This document shows positions 1-13,349 of a stretch of DNA of 64,000 nucleotides, piece after piece. Both the position numbers and the translations under genes were made by a program. Under the pieces are notes generated by a model. That model made no database searches and had not been told where the DNA came from. It worked only from the letters and a program-made list of their open reading frames with translations. The stretch is from Cryptomeria japonica (lineage: Eukaryota; Streptophyta; Pinopsida; Cupressales; Cupressaceae), in assembly GCF_030272615.1 (NCBI RefSeq), contig NC_081411.1:183170977-183234976 (forward strand), given 5' to 3'. How positions within the stretch are numbered: position 1 is the stretch's first letter; every line of letters begins with the position of its first letter.

Positions 1-525
1 TAAAAACCTATATTCTATACTAACTCCTACAACTTGAAACTAAAAATTGAAAGTAGTTTGATTGGTATTGAAATTAGATTTGATCAGTTCCTCTCATACA
101 TTGGGAAATAGAGTCAATCTCCTATTCCTTCATTGGTTTTACACCACTTTGTTAGACAATTTTTAAATAAACACCTTATGCAAGATTGCGAGTTAATTTG
201 TTCTTAACTTTCAATCACCTCTTCCATTTAAGTGATCTAATAGATGTGTCTTCCCTAGAAAGAATTACCACAAGAACACACAAAATAATTGTAACCTTTT
301 GACTAGTATAATTCACCCTTGATGAACTAGTGTGAACAACAACTGAGAAGTGAAATGAGATTATTCAAATTAACCTTGGCTCCTTAAGCCAATACAACAA
401 ATGAAACCAAATTGGAGAACATTAAATTATACTCTTTGCAAAACATTTAAAAGGTTTTATATTTAAGCCCCTTTATGGAAAATAATATGTTACAATTTTT
501 ACCATTTTATGGATAGTCTTCCATT
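1..525. other. Unassigned AT-rich flank
   Basis: No coding frame, RNA gene or terminal repeat could be recognised here. It is the sequence into which the chromovirus at 531-6750 inserted; it continues after 6755. Confidence 0.5.
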
Positions 526-530
526 CTATC
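526..530. repeat. Target-site duplication of chromovirus A (left)
   Basis: CTATC directly before the left LTR, repeated exactly at 6751-6755 after the right LTR. A perfect 5-bp duplication fixes both ends of the element. Confidence 0.95.
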
Positions 531-1310
531 TAATGCATGAGCATCCCCGGTTCATGGCAATCTTGCATCAACCAAAAACATTTCCTTTTTGTTTGTTTTG
601 CAATTTCAACATTTCATTTTGCATTTTTTTGCATTGGCTCACCAGATCTTATGAAGTTGGATTTTGCTTGAGGACATGATCATATTCCTTATTCCTAAAC
701 TATAGATTATTTGGATAATTTTCCGACAAGTTATCGATTCCAGATTGTGAGATAGTTTTTTGGCACCAGAACTATTTGGACATATTTGCATTGGTGAATC
801 TATTGGATCCCTTTCGTAGCTTGTGGAGCCCAATGCATTGATTCTGATGTTCCTTGTTGTGTGGCCGAACTTCCCTTTCATCCGCACTTCATCCTTTGGA
901 TTTTCCAGAGGAATCTCTTTGGCGGAGCCCAACCTATTGGTTTACATGTTTGATCTTTTTCTTCAACGTTTGATCCTTTTGGGCCGACCAGATCTTCTTG
1001 GATCGTATAACTCATTATAATCAAGCATTATAATTAATATATTCTAGGGGACTCAGATAGAACATAGTAGATAGATCTTAGGTTTGGAGGTCTAGGAATG
1101 ACCTATTTTGTAATCAACCATGTTTGTAGCAGGTCAGCGAGCCAAATCTTGTAACTCGAATGTTATCAGTTATCTGTAATTAGTTTTCATGATCTAATTC
1201 ATTCTGTTTTGCATTGTCTCCATCATATCTCCTTATTTTCATTGTGTTTACTCTTTCCACCTAGTCCAGATTGATCTCTTTGAGGTCCCTCCTAACTAGT
1301 GACTACACCA
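531..1310 (+). repeat. 5' LTR of chromovirus A
   Basis: Aligns end to end with 5972-6750. It ends in ACACCA just before the primer-binding site. Its first bases are TA where the other copy has the usual TG. Confidence 0.93.
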
Positions 1311-1312
1311 AG

Positions 1313-1324
1313 TGGTATCAGAGC
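1313..1324 (+). other. Primer-binding site of A (initiator-Met tRNA type)
   Basis: TGGTATCAGAGC two bases after the LTR, the usual plant site complementary to the 3' end of initiator methionine tRNA. Confidence 0.93.
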
Positions 1325-1429
1325 GAGATTTTGTTCCAAAGATTGCGTTGTCTTGAGAATTTTTGTTGTGGGGAGGCGGATTATGGATCTAACCTACAAC
1401 TGCAAAGGACTGGCATGATGATGGTAGGA

Positions 1430-2500
1430 AGAGGAAATAAGAATGGTGGAGCATGTGGGAATGTAGACCCTATTGTGTTGGAAATGTTGCGAGGAATTGC
1501 AGCCCTATTGGAAGTTGTTGAGACAACCTAGAGAAGAGCCTGACATATTAAAGAAGTGAGTGAAGATGAGGAAGAAGAAGCACTGGCAGAACAAGTAGCA
1601 AATCCACCGGTAATTGATCCAGAAGAAGAAAGGTTCTTGAGGGTTTTAAGTAGGGTGAACACTAAACCACACTCTACCCCACCAGAGTATGATGAAAAAT
1701 TGGATTCAGATGAATTAATGGATTGGATCTTGGAGATGGAGAAATATATTGATTTTGAGAACACCACAGAAGAAAGAAAGGTGAAATATGCTTGTACCCA
1801 GTTGAAAGGTCATGCATGTCGTTGGTGGGAACATTTGCAAGTTGATAGATAGAGGAGAGGTAAAGAGAAGATCAAATCATGGGAGCGGATGATTGCCAAG
1901 TTAAAATCAAAATTTGTGCCAGCAGATTATCAAGTGAACCTGTTTCAAAAGTTGAAGAACTTGAAGCAGAAGGAATCTAGTGTGAAAGAGTATACCGAAG
2001 CATTCTACAAGCTGAATATTAGGTCCAAACATGTTGATGATGAGGTTGAACAAGTTGCAAGATATCTGAATTGATTATCAATGTCTATATAGGATGAACT
2101 TAGTCTGTTCAAGTTACAAAGTGCTGAAAAATCTTATCAATATGCCTTGAAAGCAGAAGAGAAGCTAAACAACAGACATGAGCAGAGACAGAGAGGTAGA
2201 GGTGGAAGGTTTTCCAGAGGAATATTTCAAGGAGGAAAAGGATATTTCGGAGGAAGAGGAACTTGTAAAAATCAGAACAAGGACAAGGAAGTAAGAAAAG
2301 ATGGCAGTTCATAAAGGAAGGATGATAGAAATTTATATATGAGGAGAGAACCTGATGGCTAGTGGAATGAGGGTTTTGGAAAAGATGGTAGAAGACAAGA
2401 CAAGAGAGTGTTTAGAGGAACTTTCTTTAAGTGTGGAGGAGAAGGACATTATGCTTTTGACTGTAAGAAGATAGAAAGCACTAGGAGAACAATATTGTAG
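1430..2500 (+). pseudogene. gag region of chromovirus A
   Basis: Capsid-type retrotransposon Gag: residues around 1680-1850 read YDEKLDSDELMDWILEMEKY, then a CRWWE motif and the region QVNLFQKLKNLKQKESSVKE, all typical of plant gypsy Gag. A basic RGRGG stretch and a zinc-knuckle remnant (around 2430-2465) follow. Decayed. Confidence 0.88.
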
Positions 2501-2619
2501 AAGAAAGCCCCTCCAGATTAGCTAACAAACTAAAAGATGGAGAATTGGTGATGATGTGGAGAGCTTGTGTCATACTGGAGAAGATGAGGAGCCCTTGTAG
2601 AGGAGAAATATGTTCAAGG

Positions 2620-5600
2620 ATAAATGTAAGGTATTTGATAAGTGTTGTAAAGTTGTTATTAATAGTGGTAGTTCGGATAATCTTGTTTCAAAATAAATGG
2701 TGAATAAATTAAAGATGGAAAGATTGAAACACCCTAAGCCTTATGAGATAGCATGGATCCAAGATGATCATAAGTTGTTAGTAAGTGAGCAATGTTTAGT
2801 GAAATTGAAAATTGGAAATTATCATGATGAAGTCTTATGTGATACTATGCCTATGGATATTTGTCACCTTTAGTTGGGTAGACCTTGGTAGTTTGATAGA
2901 CAGGCAATACATGATGGTAGAAAGAACACATACACTATTGTAGCAAATGGGATGAATCAACCTTTTTACCCTTTGAGGAACCCCTGAAGAGTGAAGTCTG
3001 TACGAATGCTAGAATTTGTTTAGTGGATGAAATGAGACAGGAGAATGTGTGTTTTTATTTAGTTCTTAAAAAGATTGAGAACCTCGAACATGAAGAACAA
3101 CCGAAAGAGATAAAGGAGTTACTGACAAAGTATGAAGACATCATTTTAGATAATGTGCCCGATGGATGACCACCTATGAGAAGTATCAGTCATTGCATGG
3201 ACCTAATTCCCAGAGCTAGTTTGCCTAAAAAAGTTGCACACTGGTTGACACCGACAGAGAATGAAGAATTGAATAGACAAGTGTAGGAATTGCTGAAGAA
3301 AGGTCTGATCAGAGAAAGTTTGAGTCCTTGTGGAGTAGCAACAATATTAGCACCTAAGAAGAATGGAAAATGGAGGATGTGAACTGATTCCAGAGCAATA
3401 AACAAGATCACTATAAAATATCAGTTCCCTTTACCTAGGATGGATGACATAATGGACTATTTGAGTGGAACCAAATACTACAAAAAGATATAATTGAAGA
3501 GTGGATATCATCAGATCAGAATCAAAGAAGGAGATGAGTGGAAAATAACATTCAAGACAAATGAAGGATTTCATGAATGCTTGGTGATGCCTTTTGGGTT
3601 GACTAATGCACCGAGTACTTTCATGAGATTGATGAATGAGATGTTGAAGAAATTCTTGGGTAAGTTTGTTATTATATTTGGATGATATTCTGATTTTCAA
3701 AAAGACAAAAGAGGAGCATTTGTTGCATTTAAGACAAGTTTTGCAGACACTGAGAGAAGAAAAGTTGCTGATAAATGTTAGGAAGTATACTTTCATGAAG
3801 GAAGAGCTAGTCTATTTGGGATTTGTGATATTTGCAGATGGATTGAAGATGGACCCTGAGAAAGTAAAAGCATTTGTTGAATGGCCTACACCGGAAAGTG
3901 TTGGAGAGGTAAGATCATTTCATGGATTGGCTAGTTTCTACCAAAAATTTATCAGAAATTTCAGTTCAGTTTGTAACCGTATGACTGAGACAATGAGAGG
4001 GGATAGGAAATAATTCAAGTGGACAACCGGAGAAAATAAAAGTTTTGAACTATTGAAGCAGAAAGTGACTGAGCAGCCTATGTTAGCTTTATCGGATTTT
4101 AACAAACCATTTCAAGTAGATTGTGATGCAAGTGGATCTACAATTAGAGCTATATTGAGTCAGGAAGGGAGAGCAGTAGCTTATTTCAATGAGAAGTTGA
4201 ATGATGCCAAGAGGAGATATTTAGTGTATGATCAAGAATTTTATACCATAGTTTAAGCCTTGAAGAAATAGAGACATTACTTGTTGCCTAAGGAGTTTGT
4301 GTTGTATACTGACCACCAAGCCTAGCAATATTTGAACAGTCAGAGTAAGTTGAATCAAAAACATATTAGATGGCTAGAATTTTTGCAGAGTTATACCTTT
4401 GTGTTGAAGCATAGAAGTGGGAAGTCAAACAAAGTTGTTGATGCATTGAGTAGGAGGAATTTGCTGATAGAGATGAGAGTGACAGTATTAGGATTTGAGG
4501 AGTTGAAGACCTTGTATGAAGATGACCCGGATTTTGCGAAACCTTGGAGAGCATTCAAAGAACTAGTTATGGTAGATAGAAGCAAGTGGTTAGATTGTTT
4601 CATTTAGGATGAGATGTTACTCAGAGGAGTTCAGTTGTGCATACCTAAGATCTCTATGAGGGAGAATCTGATAAAGGAGAAACATACTAGAGGATTAGCC
4701 GGACACTTTGGTGTTGATAAAATAGTAGCACCGGTGCGTGAACATTACTTTTGGCCTCAGATTCATAAGGATGTTAGGAAATTTGTGTAGAGTTGTAGAG
4801 TTTGTCAAGTTGCAAAAGGCAGTAGTCAGAATGTGGGATTGTATAAACCTTTGACAGTACCAGAGAGACCTTGGGAGGACATAAGGATGGATTTCATACT
4901 TGGATTACCTAAGACATGGAGACAAAATGATTTTATATTTGTGGTAGTGGATAGATTCTCAAAGATGGCTCATTTCATACCTTGTAACATGACATCAGAT
5001 GAAGTGCATATAGCTGACCTATTTTTCAAGGAAGTGGTAAGGTTGCATGGATTACCTAAGAGCATAGTTTCAGACAAAGATACTAAGTTTGCTGACCTTA
5101 TTTTTGGAGAACACTTTGGAAGAAGATGAAGACAGATTTGAAGTTCAGTTCTACTTTTCACCCAAAGACTGATGGACAGACAAAGGTAGTAAACCAGAGG
5201 TTGGGAAATTTGTTGAGATGATTGGTTGGGGAAAAGACCGGAAGTTGGGATTTGATTCTTGCACAAGCACAATTTGCCTACAATAATTCAATAATCAGAG
5301 TACCGGAAGAACACCTTTTGAGATTGTTACCGAAGTACACTCTAGAGGTATATCAGAATTAAGAGATGTCAGTAATGAAGACAAGTGGAGTGTAGAGGCA
5401 AAAGAATTTGCAAATCACATGAAGGCCTTGCATATTCAGGTTAAGCAACATTTGGAGTATATGAACAACAAATATAAGGAGAAAGTAGATGAGGAGAAAT
5501 GACATAAAGAATTTGAAGTTGGTGATCAAGTGATGGTGTATCTGAGAAAAGAGAGATTTCTGTTTGGAACCTATAACAAGTTGCAGATGAGGAAGTTTGG

Positions 5601-5940
5601 ACCTTGTAAGATCTCGAGGAAGTTCAGTTCCAGAAATGCATATGAAGTTGAGTTACTAGATAGTTTGAGTATTTCACCTATATTTAACATTGCATATCTA
5701 TATCAGTATCATGAACCAAAACTTAGTGAGGATAATATTGCAAACTTAGAGAAACATTTACCCCAGAAGGAGCCAGATCAAATTGAAAACATTTTGGACA
5801 GTAGGATTGGGCGTAACACCCAGAGCAATCAGTATAAGGAGTATCTTGTGAATTAGAAGGACAGACCGGTTGAAGATTCATCTTGGATTTCTTAGGTAGA
5901 GGTAGACCACTTTGGTTTTCCTCTATCCCCAACAAAGTGA
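2620..5940 (+). pseudogene. pol region of chromovirus A (PR-RT-RH-IN-chromodomain)
   Basis: Domains in order: an aspartic protease remnant (about 2630-2720, motif VINSGSSDN); reverse transcriptase (about 3250-3990) with KNGKWRM, the stretch [29 protein letters not shown] and the catalytic YLDDI; RNase H (about 4050-4440) opening QVDCDASGS and ending SNKVVDALSRR; an integrase zinc-binding part (about 4680-4815, GHFGVDK, CRVCQ); the integrase core (about 4830-5400, [23 protein letters not shown]); and a chromodomain (about 5775-5940, ILDSRIGR, EYLVN, SSWIS). A chromodomain after integrase defines chromoviruses, which are thought to target heterochromatin. Decayed. Confidence 0.92.
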
Positions 5941-5971
5941 GAGACTCACTTTTTCAATAACCTCAGATGGC

Positions 5972-6750
5972 TGATGCAGGAGCATCCCTGGTTCATGCTA
6001 ATCTTGAATCAACCAAAAATATATCTTTTTTGTTTGTTTTGTAGTTTCAACATTTCATTCTGCATTTTCTTGCATTGGCTCACCAGATCTTGTGAAGTTG
6101 GATTTTGTATGAGGACATGATCATCTTCCTTATTCCTAAATCATGGAGCATTTGAATCATTTTCTGGCAAGTTATCGATTCTGGATTTCGAGACAGTTTT
6201 CTGGCACCAGAACCGTTTTGACCTCTTTGCATTGGTGAATCTACCAGATCCCTTCCATAGCTTGCTGAGCCCAATGCATTGATTTTGATGTTCCTTGGCG
6301 TGCAGCTAACCTTTGCTTTGATCCGTACTTCATCGTTTGGATTTTCCATAGGAATCTCTTTTGCAGAGGCTGACCTATTAGTTTACACGTTTGATCTTGT
6401 TCTTCGATGTTTGATCCTTTGGGCCGACCGGATCTTCTTGGATCATATAAATCATTGTAATCGAGCATTATAATTCATATATTCTAGGGGAGTCAGATAG
6501 AACAGAGTAGATAGATCTTAGGTTTTGAGGTCTGGGAGTGACCTATTCTGTAATCAAGCAAGTTTGTAGCAGGCCAGTGAGTCAAATCTTGTAACCCAGA
6601 TCTTATCGGTTATCTGTAATCAATTTTCATGATCTAATTCATTCAGTTATGCATTGTCTCCATCATATCCCCTTGTTTCCATTGTGTTTACTCTTTTTGT
6701 CTGGTCCAAATTGATCTCTTTGAGGTCCCTCCTAACCACTGACTGCACCA
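5972..6750 (+). repeat. 3' LTR of chromovirus A
   Basis: Begins TGATGCAGGAGCATCC and ends TGCACCA. Homologous to 531-1310 and, in reverse orientation, to 27743-28571 and 52854-53648. Confidence 0.94.
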
Positions 6751-6755
6751 CTATC

Positions 6756-8030
6756 TTCTCTCTTATGTTATTCTATCTCCTTCCTCTTATTTTTCTTATA
6801 TTTTTTTATTTTATCTTCTTTTCATATCTAAATTTTTTCACCACATATATATGTGGTTGAATGGGAACCATACCCCTTTTGGGGTGAAGAGTCACCATTT
6901 TACATTAAAATTAACAAAAACCTTTGGAAAATGATAATAGACTAGTTTAGTTGATAACTCCATTTTAAGCTATCTTTTGGTCTTTTGCTTGGTCGACAAC
7001 TTTAAACTTCATTTCAGAAGCTAATTTTTTTTATTAGTAGGAAACATCCATATCTCAAATGGGTCTTCATTAGATTTTTATTTTGCCTTCATTTTCATTT
7101 CTAGTCAACATCAATTTCTTGTCAGGTCGAAATAACAAGCTTTATGCTTGTTTTAAGGCTTCTTATGGTCTTCTCTATGGTCGGCAGCTCAAAACACCTC
7201 GTACAGACCTAATATTTTTATGAAATCTTGGAAAAGTTATTTTTTGAAATGGGTCTTCATTAGATGTTTATTTTAAATTCATTTTAATTCTTTGTCAACA
7301 TCATCTTTCCTATAGGTCGAAATCACCAATCTGCAATAGTCGGCAAGGAAAATCAACATGTTGAGAGCACTTTTAATTAGGTAAATAGTAGTTTTGAAGG
7401 GGGAAAATCCTTAAGGGAGTGTTAGGATAGTTTAGGATAGGTTTTAGGGTGATTAGGAATGATTTGGCATTAGTTTCTAGGTATAATTTTCAAGGTATTC
7501 ATAGGTCTAAAGAGATGAAGGGATATCATAGTGGTAACACACTTTGGAACAAGCACATGACATATTTGGAGTTGCGAGAATAGGATTATGGGAAATACAT
7601 GGATGCCCCAACTTTAGGTATGAGAGAAATGAGAGGTTTAGTATGTTTAGGATATTTAGACTCTTTATGACTTGAAGGGAATGGAGGTATGTGTGAAATA
7701 TAAGGTAGCTTAACAACCTTTCATGGAGGTCCATTGAATTGATTTATTCATATCCTTGTCTTAACCTTCTTTGCTCTAGGTTCTCAAATCATTCATCATT
7801 CATTATGTGTCATTTCTCTAAAGTGACCATCAATTTCAATATTAGGGTGCTTGAAATTATTTGGAAATTTCAAGCCCCAGCACCATCTTGCATGGAAGAT
7901 CAAGAACATATGTCATGCTTATTTTTGGCTTAAGTCATGGAACGATTATCACCTTTTGGCTTAAATTCCTAGTTTAGAGGGTGTTAGCCAACTCATAAAG
8001 CCCGTGTATGGTAGCAAGGTACAATATCAT
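6756..8030. other. Non-coding stretch with a ~190-bp-offset direct repeat
   Basis: No gene recognised. Positions 7041-7140 and 7231-7330 are a diverged tandem pair: both carry AAATGGGTCTTCATTAGAT, then GTCAACATCA and AGGTCGAAAT, offset by 190 bp. The part from about 7740 may be a more degraded section of the LINE that follows. Confidence 0.55.
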
Positions 8031-8039
8031 AAGGTTATT

Positions 8040-9220
8040 TAGTGTAATGATGGCATTGGTTCCTTCAAATGGAAAGAATTTGATATGCTAAGTTCTAAGT
8101 GTCAAGAGTTACTAATGGAGGAAATAATAAACCACCACATTATCCTTTCAAAAGGAAATGATGAGATAGTTTGGTGTTGTACTAAATCAAAAGAATATTT
8201 GAGAAAAAGTGGATACAAAGTGGACACAAGGGAACATGAAGTGTACCCTTGGCCCATTGATTTATTTTGGAACATGAGTGTCCTTCCCAAGGCAAGTGCC
8301 TTCAAGTGGATGACCCTTCACAATTGAATATTAACTAGGAATAACCTTTTGAAGTTAGTATTTTTGTGACCTTTTTTATGCCCTTTATGGAAATCTCATG
8401 AAGAAAAGATGGATCTTATTTTTAGTCAATTCAATATGGCTCACACTTGCTAGTCCAAGTTTTATGCATTATTGGGCTGGCAAAGCCATCCACCCAATAT
8501 TATCTAAAGGATATTCTCTTTCTAGCCAATCTTGTACAAGGGATCCCTATGGGTTGGCCTATGGCTGGTGGTTCTAGCAATTATCATCTAGCAGATATGA
8601 AAGGATAGGAACGTGATATATTTTAGGAAATTGAGTCTTCAATTAACACAATTCAAAGCAAGATCAAAATTAGGATATGTGAAAATGAAAATACAAAAGT
8701 AATCAGTAGAGAGTATAATTTTTTTGTCTTTTTGGGATGATTGTATGCTAAAAGTGTGGAAGCACCTCATAACACCCATAGGTGACTTTATCAAATCTAA
8801 GAAAGATAGAAGCTCTATGAGATGGGAACTCCCCCCTAAGGTAGGTTAAAAATAAGCTTTGATGTAGTCTATAGGGGTAATCCTAGATCTTCGAGGGCTA
8901 GTTATATCATAAGAGATTATATTGTTGTGCTTGTATGGGCTGGTTCTATCAAGCTCCCTAATGACACCAATAATGAAGCCAATTTTGTGACAATTTATGA
9001 AGGACTTAAGAAATATAGAGAACATAATCTAAATCATATTGAAATTAAATGGGACTCCTCTATTGTTATTCAAGCAATTATGTCAAATTACACCCCAAGT
9101 TGAAAGTTCCAAATGTAGGTTGGAGGAGTTTATGTCCATTTGGAGGGCAATAAAGATTATTTAACACATCTATAGAGAAGTGAATGTGGCTGCTTATTTT
9201 CTATCAAACTATACTATTGA
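8040..9220 (+). mobile_element. LINE (plant L1-type) 3' fragment
   Basis: The 3' half of a non-LTR element. At 8040-8330 the frame reads DGIGSFKWKEFDML and later WPIDLFWNMSVLPKASAFKW, which matches the zinc-binding region after the reverse transcriptase of plant LINEs (consensus near W..N.P.K...F.W...H). From 8852 to about 9100 an RNase H of the plant type follows (ISFDVVYRGNPRSSRASYII, later KWDSSIVIQAI), then a decayed VNVAAYFLSNYT tail as in LINE RNase H ends. Stops and frame changes lie between the two parts (for example after LHN at 8325-8327), and the reverse transcriptase core is missing or unrecognisable. No clear poly-A; the end runs into the GA-rich tract. Confidence 0.78.
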
Positions 9221-9243
9221 TCAAACTATTCTCTTTATTATTA

Positions 9244-9494
9244 TGGGTCTAGAGAGACAGATAGAGAGAGTTAGAGGATAAAAAAATAAAGAAGTAGAGA
9301 GGATGAGAGAAATAGGGACAGATAGAGATAGATAGACATATATTAGAAGTGAAAGAGAAAGATAATGATATATACAAGAAAAAAAGGGGGAGAGAAGTAG
9401 AGATAAATAGATAGATAGGGGGATAGGGAAGGAATGAGGGAGGGAAAGAGAGAATAATATAGATAGATAGAGAATGGTAGGGAGAGAGATATAT

Positions 9495-9535
<41 letters not shown>

Positions 9536-9725
9536 AAGAGATAGAGATAAAGATAGGGAGGGATAAGAAAAGAGAGTGTGTGTATATAAACATTAAAGAG
9601 AGAAGTAGAGAGAATATAAAGAGGGAGTGATGGGAAGAGAGGGAGAGATAAGATAGAAAGATGGCGATAGAGAAGGGGATATATAGGGATACACAGAGAT
9701 AGAAATAGGCATAGAAAGAAGAGAG
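9244..9725. repeat. GA-rich low-complexity tract, left part
   Basis: Irregular GAGAGATAGATA-type purine repeat, with a pure (CA)n run at 9496-9531. It resumes at 23333, on the far side of element D, so it is one tract split by that insertion. Long apparent open frames across it are composition artefacts. Confidence 0.9.
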
Positions 9726-10722
9726 TGATAGAATTAGATATCACTAAGAGGGGGAGGTGAATTAGTGATCTACCGGAAGTGGAATCCTCAAACTTATTCT
9801 TTATCCACTGGTTAACAATGCATAATAGAAAAGAACATAAACATGCAGCAAAGAATACAAAAATCCACAACACCAGAATTTTTACGTGGAAACCCGGAAA
9901 GGGAAAAACCATGGTGGGTCTAGAACCTAAAATATTCATATACTATGGCCAGGAGTACATAAATAGTCCTTAGATGGGGAATGCACTTGCATGCAGGCTC
10001 ACTGCCTAGAGCTCATTGCTCAAATATAGTTGCCAAGAAGGCTACAACCTTCACGAGAGTCACACTAACTTAAAATTTGATTACAATGAGGAAATACAAT
10101 AAAATGAACTCTCAATTAGCATCTCACTATGCAAGAATGAGTTCCGGTTAAGAACTGAATCTCTAACTGTCTTCACTCTGTTGAATACTCTATTTCTGTC
10201 TCTTTCAGCTATCAATTGGTCTAAAAGAAAAATAAATGCATGGAAATGTGCTCAATCACACCAAAATGGATCACCACACTGTTAATACATAGAAAATAAA
10301 CCGCCAAATTGATCTTATATATCCGATCTTAACACAAAAGCAATCTCCTTCAAGTTGGCTTCAAGAAGTGTAATGTGTAGCTCCAAGTCAACTTCAATCT
10401 TGAACAAAACATAGCACCGGACAAAAAGATTATAATCACACACTTCCTAAGGGTCTTCCTAATCACTGAGATCACAAAAATAATAAATAATCACCAAAAA
10501 CATCGCAATCATTGGAAATCATTTCGGATCAAAACATTACTGAAATACCCTGTTTTACCAGTTAACTCTAGCTTTCGGATAAGATGAATCATGACTGTCA
10601 AATTGAATCACCAAGAAGACAAATTGAATCACCAAGAAGAGTTACCATCAATGAAAACCCTAAACAAATATGCAACCACTAGAAGCCACTTGAAATCACT
10701 GGATGAGTGTCAATTACCAACA
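9726..10722 (-). repeat. 3' LTR of element D
   Basis: Reads TGTTGGTAATTGACA on the minus strand at its right edge and ends TCTATCA-like at 9726. Aligns with 22374-23332 throughout. Confidence 0.9.
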
Positions 10723-10740
10723 ATCTCCCCCTTTGGCATT
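10723..10740 (-). other. Polypurine tract of element D
   Basis: On the minus strand AAAGGGGGAGAT directly precedes the 3' LTR, where plus-strand DNA synthesis is primed in LTR elements. Confidence 0.8.
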
Positions 10741-10899
10741 GATGACAACACCTATGAAATATGACTAAGTGTTGAAATCTGTGAAACCTGTACACCAGAT
10801 GAAAGAATAAAAGAATTATAAGAAATAAAAGAATTCTAAGGCTCCCCCTTAGATCAAGAAAATGCATCACACCAGATTCCATACATACATTCAATCAAT

Positions 10900-13340
10900 C
10901 AATACATTTTTCACCTCATCTCTCCCCCTTTGACAACAATGCCAAAGATGGGGTGATGCCCAAAATTGATATACAAATAACATATTAACAAATACTTGAA
11001 GACGTCAGCATAGGTAGACTTCAAAAATCCTAGGTGAGTTTCGCACCCACTCTTCAGGTTATCCAAAATTATGATAAATGCATTAAATATAGTAGCATGA
11101 ATTTTTAATTCTCTCAAGTCTAATGGTACAGGCCGGGCCATTTCCTTCATACAATCTTCCTTATTACTCAGCATGGTATCTATCTGGATGGCGATGTTCT
11201 AGAGTTCACCCACTTTCCTCAAAACTTTCTCCTTGCCTACTTGAAGGTCTGAGATCTAATCATTCAAGGCTATAATCTATCCTTCAATACTTGTGGTTAA
11301 TGTTGCATTACAGTCAAAATATTGTGAGATACTAGCAAGCTTTCCCTAGTAGCCACTTATTTGTTTATCAATATCAATAGTGAAATTGGGAAACATAAGA
11401 CAAGATTTATACAATTTACCGGCTTTTGACAATGTGTCAAAAATATTCTGCAATCTCTTATTTAATGTTACCCTGTCATCTTCAATCATTTTCAGGAATG
11501 TTTGTTTTCTAACTTCCTTAAATCTGTCCAAAACTTTCTAAATAGCCATCTTCTCCAAAGAATCAAAATTTTTATTTACACTGTTAATCAACTGTAATAG
11601 TCTACCGAAGGGGCTGTTATTTGAATCTTATTGTACATTGGTAGCCACCTTTTGTAGAACATCTATAGACATCAAAATTAGCTTTTTATCTTCAAATCCT
11701 GATTTTACCAAATCTTGGCTGGCTTGAGCTTGCACTGCAGTAGCAAGCATAAGCTTCTCTGCAAGACACATTTTCCCAAGATCAACTGAGCCATCAAGAT
11801 TGATCAGAATATGAGGCGGAATCCCTATAATTGGAGGAGTGGAAATTGTCAGATCAGATATGCCTTTACCTTTGTCCACCTTAGTTTCCTCAGCTTCCCT
11901 TGACATAGCATCCTTCTTCTCTCCCTTGTCCCCAATATTAGTCTATTGAATCACAGGGGCTACAAAGCTATCTATCACCGGTCTCAACATCAATTGTGGT
12001 ATTTCCTTTATCTTCTAGTTGATCTTCAGACTGAGTCTAAATGGTCTAAATGCATCTTTACATAGATGATCATTTTTGAATAATCTTCAATCACCTTGCT
12101 TATCTTCCAACTAAGATGGTCTAAATGCATCTTTACATAGAGGGTCATTTTTGAATAATCTTTTTCCATATTTCCTTTGTCTCTTTCCTTACCTCCTCTA
12201 CATTGCCAATCATTAATCTATTGATTTTTTTCTTACTTCTGAATTCCTTTTTGTTTGCTTCTTCAATTAATCTATTGACTTCACTATGAGTAATACAAGT
12301 ACATCTATTTACAAGCTCTCTTTCCTTCATTTCTCTATCCATTTTGCTTACATTCAATCTTCTAGCATCTATTAAACTGTACAAGTCCTTTAGAATGTAC
12401 TTTTCTAATTAAATTAATGTCTTAATAAAATTATGTAAGTATAATACTACTACTTCCTCAACTTTCCTTTGGTCACCATCATCAAAATGTTCAAAATTTG
12501 CTTCAAGATTCTTCAAATTTCCATCCACCAATATTTCATCTATCAACTGATCTTGTTGATAGTGGAGGAATGATTGTGTGCTTACCTTATATATTACTAG
12601 ATTCAAGGTCTTTGTCGAGTTGGATTTTGACATGTCTGCCTCTTTGGGGTCTTCCAGTAGGAGTAGGATCCGACTTAGTCTTTTGCTCTGTTGTGCTCCA
12701 TCGGATTGAGGCTTTCTCACTAGTCTGATAAACTCTCCCTTTTTCTTAGCTCTTCTTGCCTCTTCCTCAGATTCAGTTTCTGAGGCCACCGAAGATACTA
12801 CAACATATGATCTTTTGAGTTTTTCTTTTTGCTTCAGTACACCTTTTCTAGATGGACTAGGTTTTGCAGGCTATGCCACTAGAGCGGGAGTAGACCTAGT
12901 TACCTTAGGTTTTTCCTTGGAGGGAACCAGATCAAACTTGGGTTTCTTGGTTTTCTCTTGAACCTGCTTTTGAGCATATTTTTCTCTTTCTTTCTTCACC
13001 TCCTCCTTGGTGAAACCCATTTGAGCAGCTACTTCTTCTACCATCTTAGTGACTTTTCTCTTCCGGGTAGGAGAAGTGAACTGCATGTGCAAACTAAGGT
13101 CCTTTACTTTGAATGTGCCAAATCTCCCTTCCTTGGGATCTACAGGTTGACTCAGAAGGTGTTGTGCATATGCCTCAAGTGTACCAGAGTCAACTTCATA
13201 CCCCATGGGCATGACCCAAACTATCCGGGGCTCCACTACTTCCATCAAGCACTGATCCTTATCAACCATGAAGCAAATGGCTTGCTCATATTTCTCAACT
13301 ACGTCCTTTGGAGTCCTCTCTCTGTTCTTCATTGCATCTT
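10900..13340 (-). pseudogene. Lys-rich and coiled-coil C-terminal region of element D
   Basis: Minus-strand coding remnants, highly charged (runs such as KKPKFDLVPSKEKPKV near 12900) followed by helical segments (around 11346-12390). The same kind of region follows the globular domain in element C (18567-20790), with matching phrases such as LYxLxDARRLxV. No enzymatic motif. Decayed. Confidence 0.6.
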
Positions 13341-13349
13341 GGAAGGTTT

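Larger units (their letters stand above)
531..6750 (+). mobile_element. Ty3/gypsy chromovirus A, full length, decayed
   Basis: A complete LTR element: 780-bp LTRs (531-1310, 5972-6750), a primer-binding site, a gag region, then protease, reverse transcriptase, RNase H and integrase in the gypsy order, and a chromodomain at the integrase C-terminus. Perfect CTATC target duplications flank it. The LTRs differ at roughly 12 % of sites by a partial hand count, so it is an old copy. The coding part is broken in many places (well over ten) and it is a fossil. Two further pieces of the same family lie in the window: a solo LTR at 27743-28571 and copy B at 52854-55480. Confidence 0.95.

Noticed and set aside
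9221-9939. Long minus-strand open frames rich in Ser, Leu and Tyr
   Set aside because: They read through the GA-rich tract and the D LTR; composition explains them and no domain is present.
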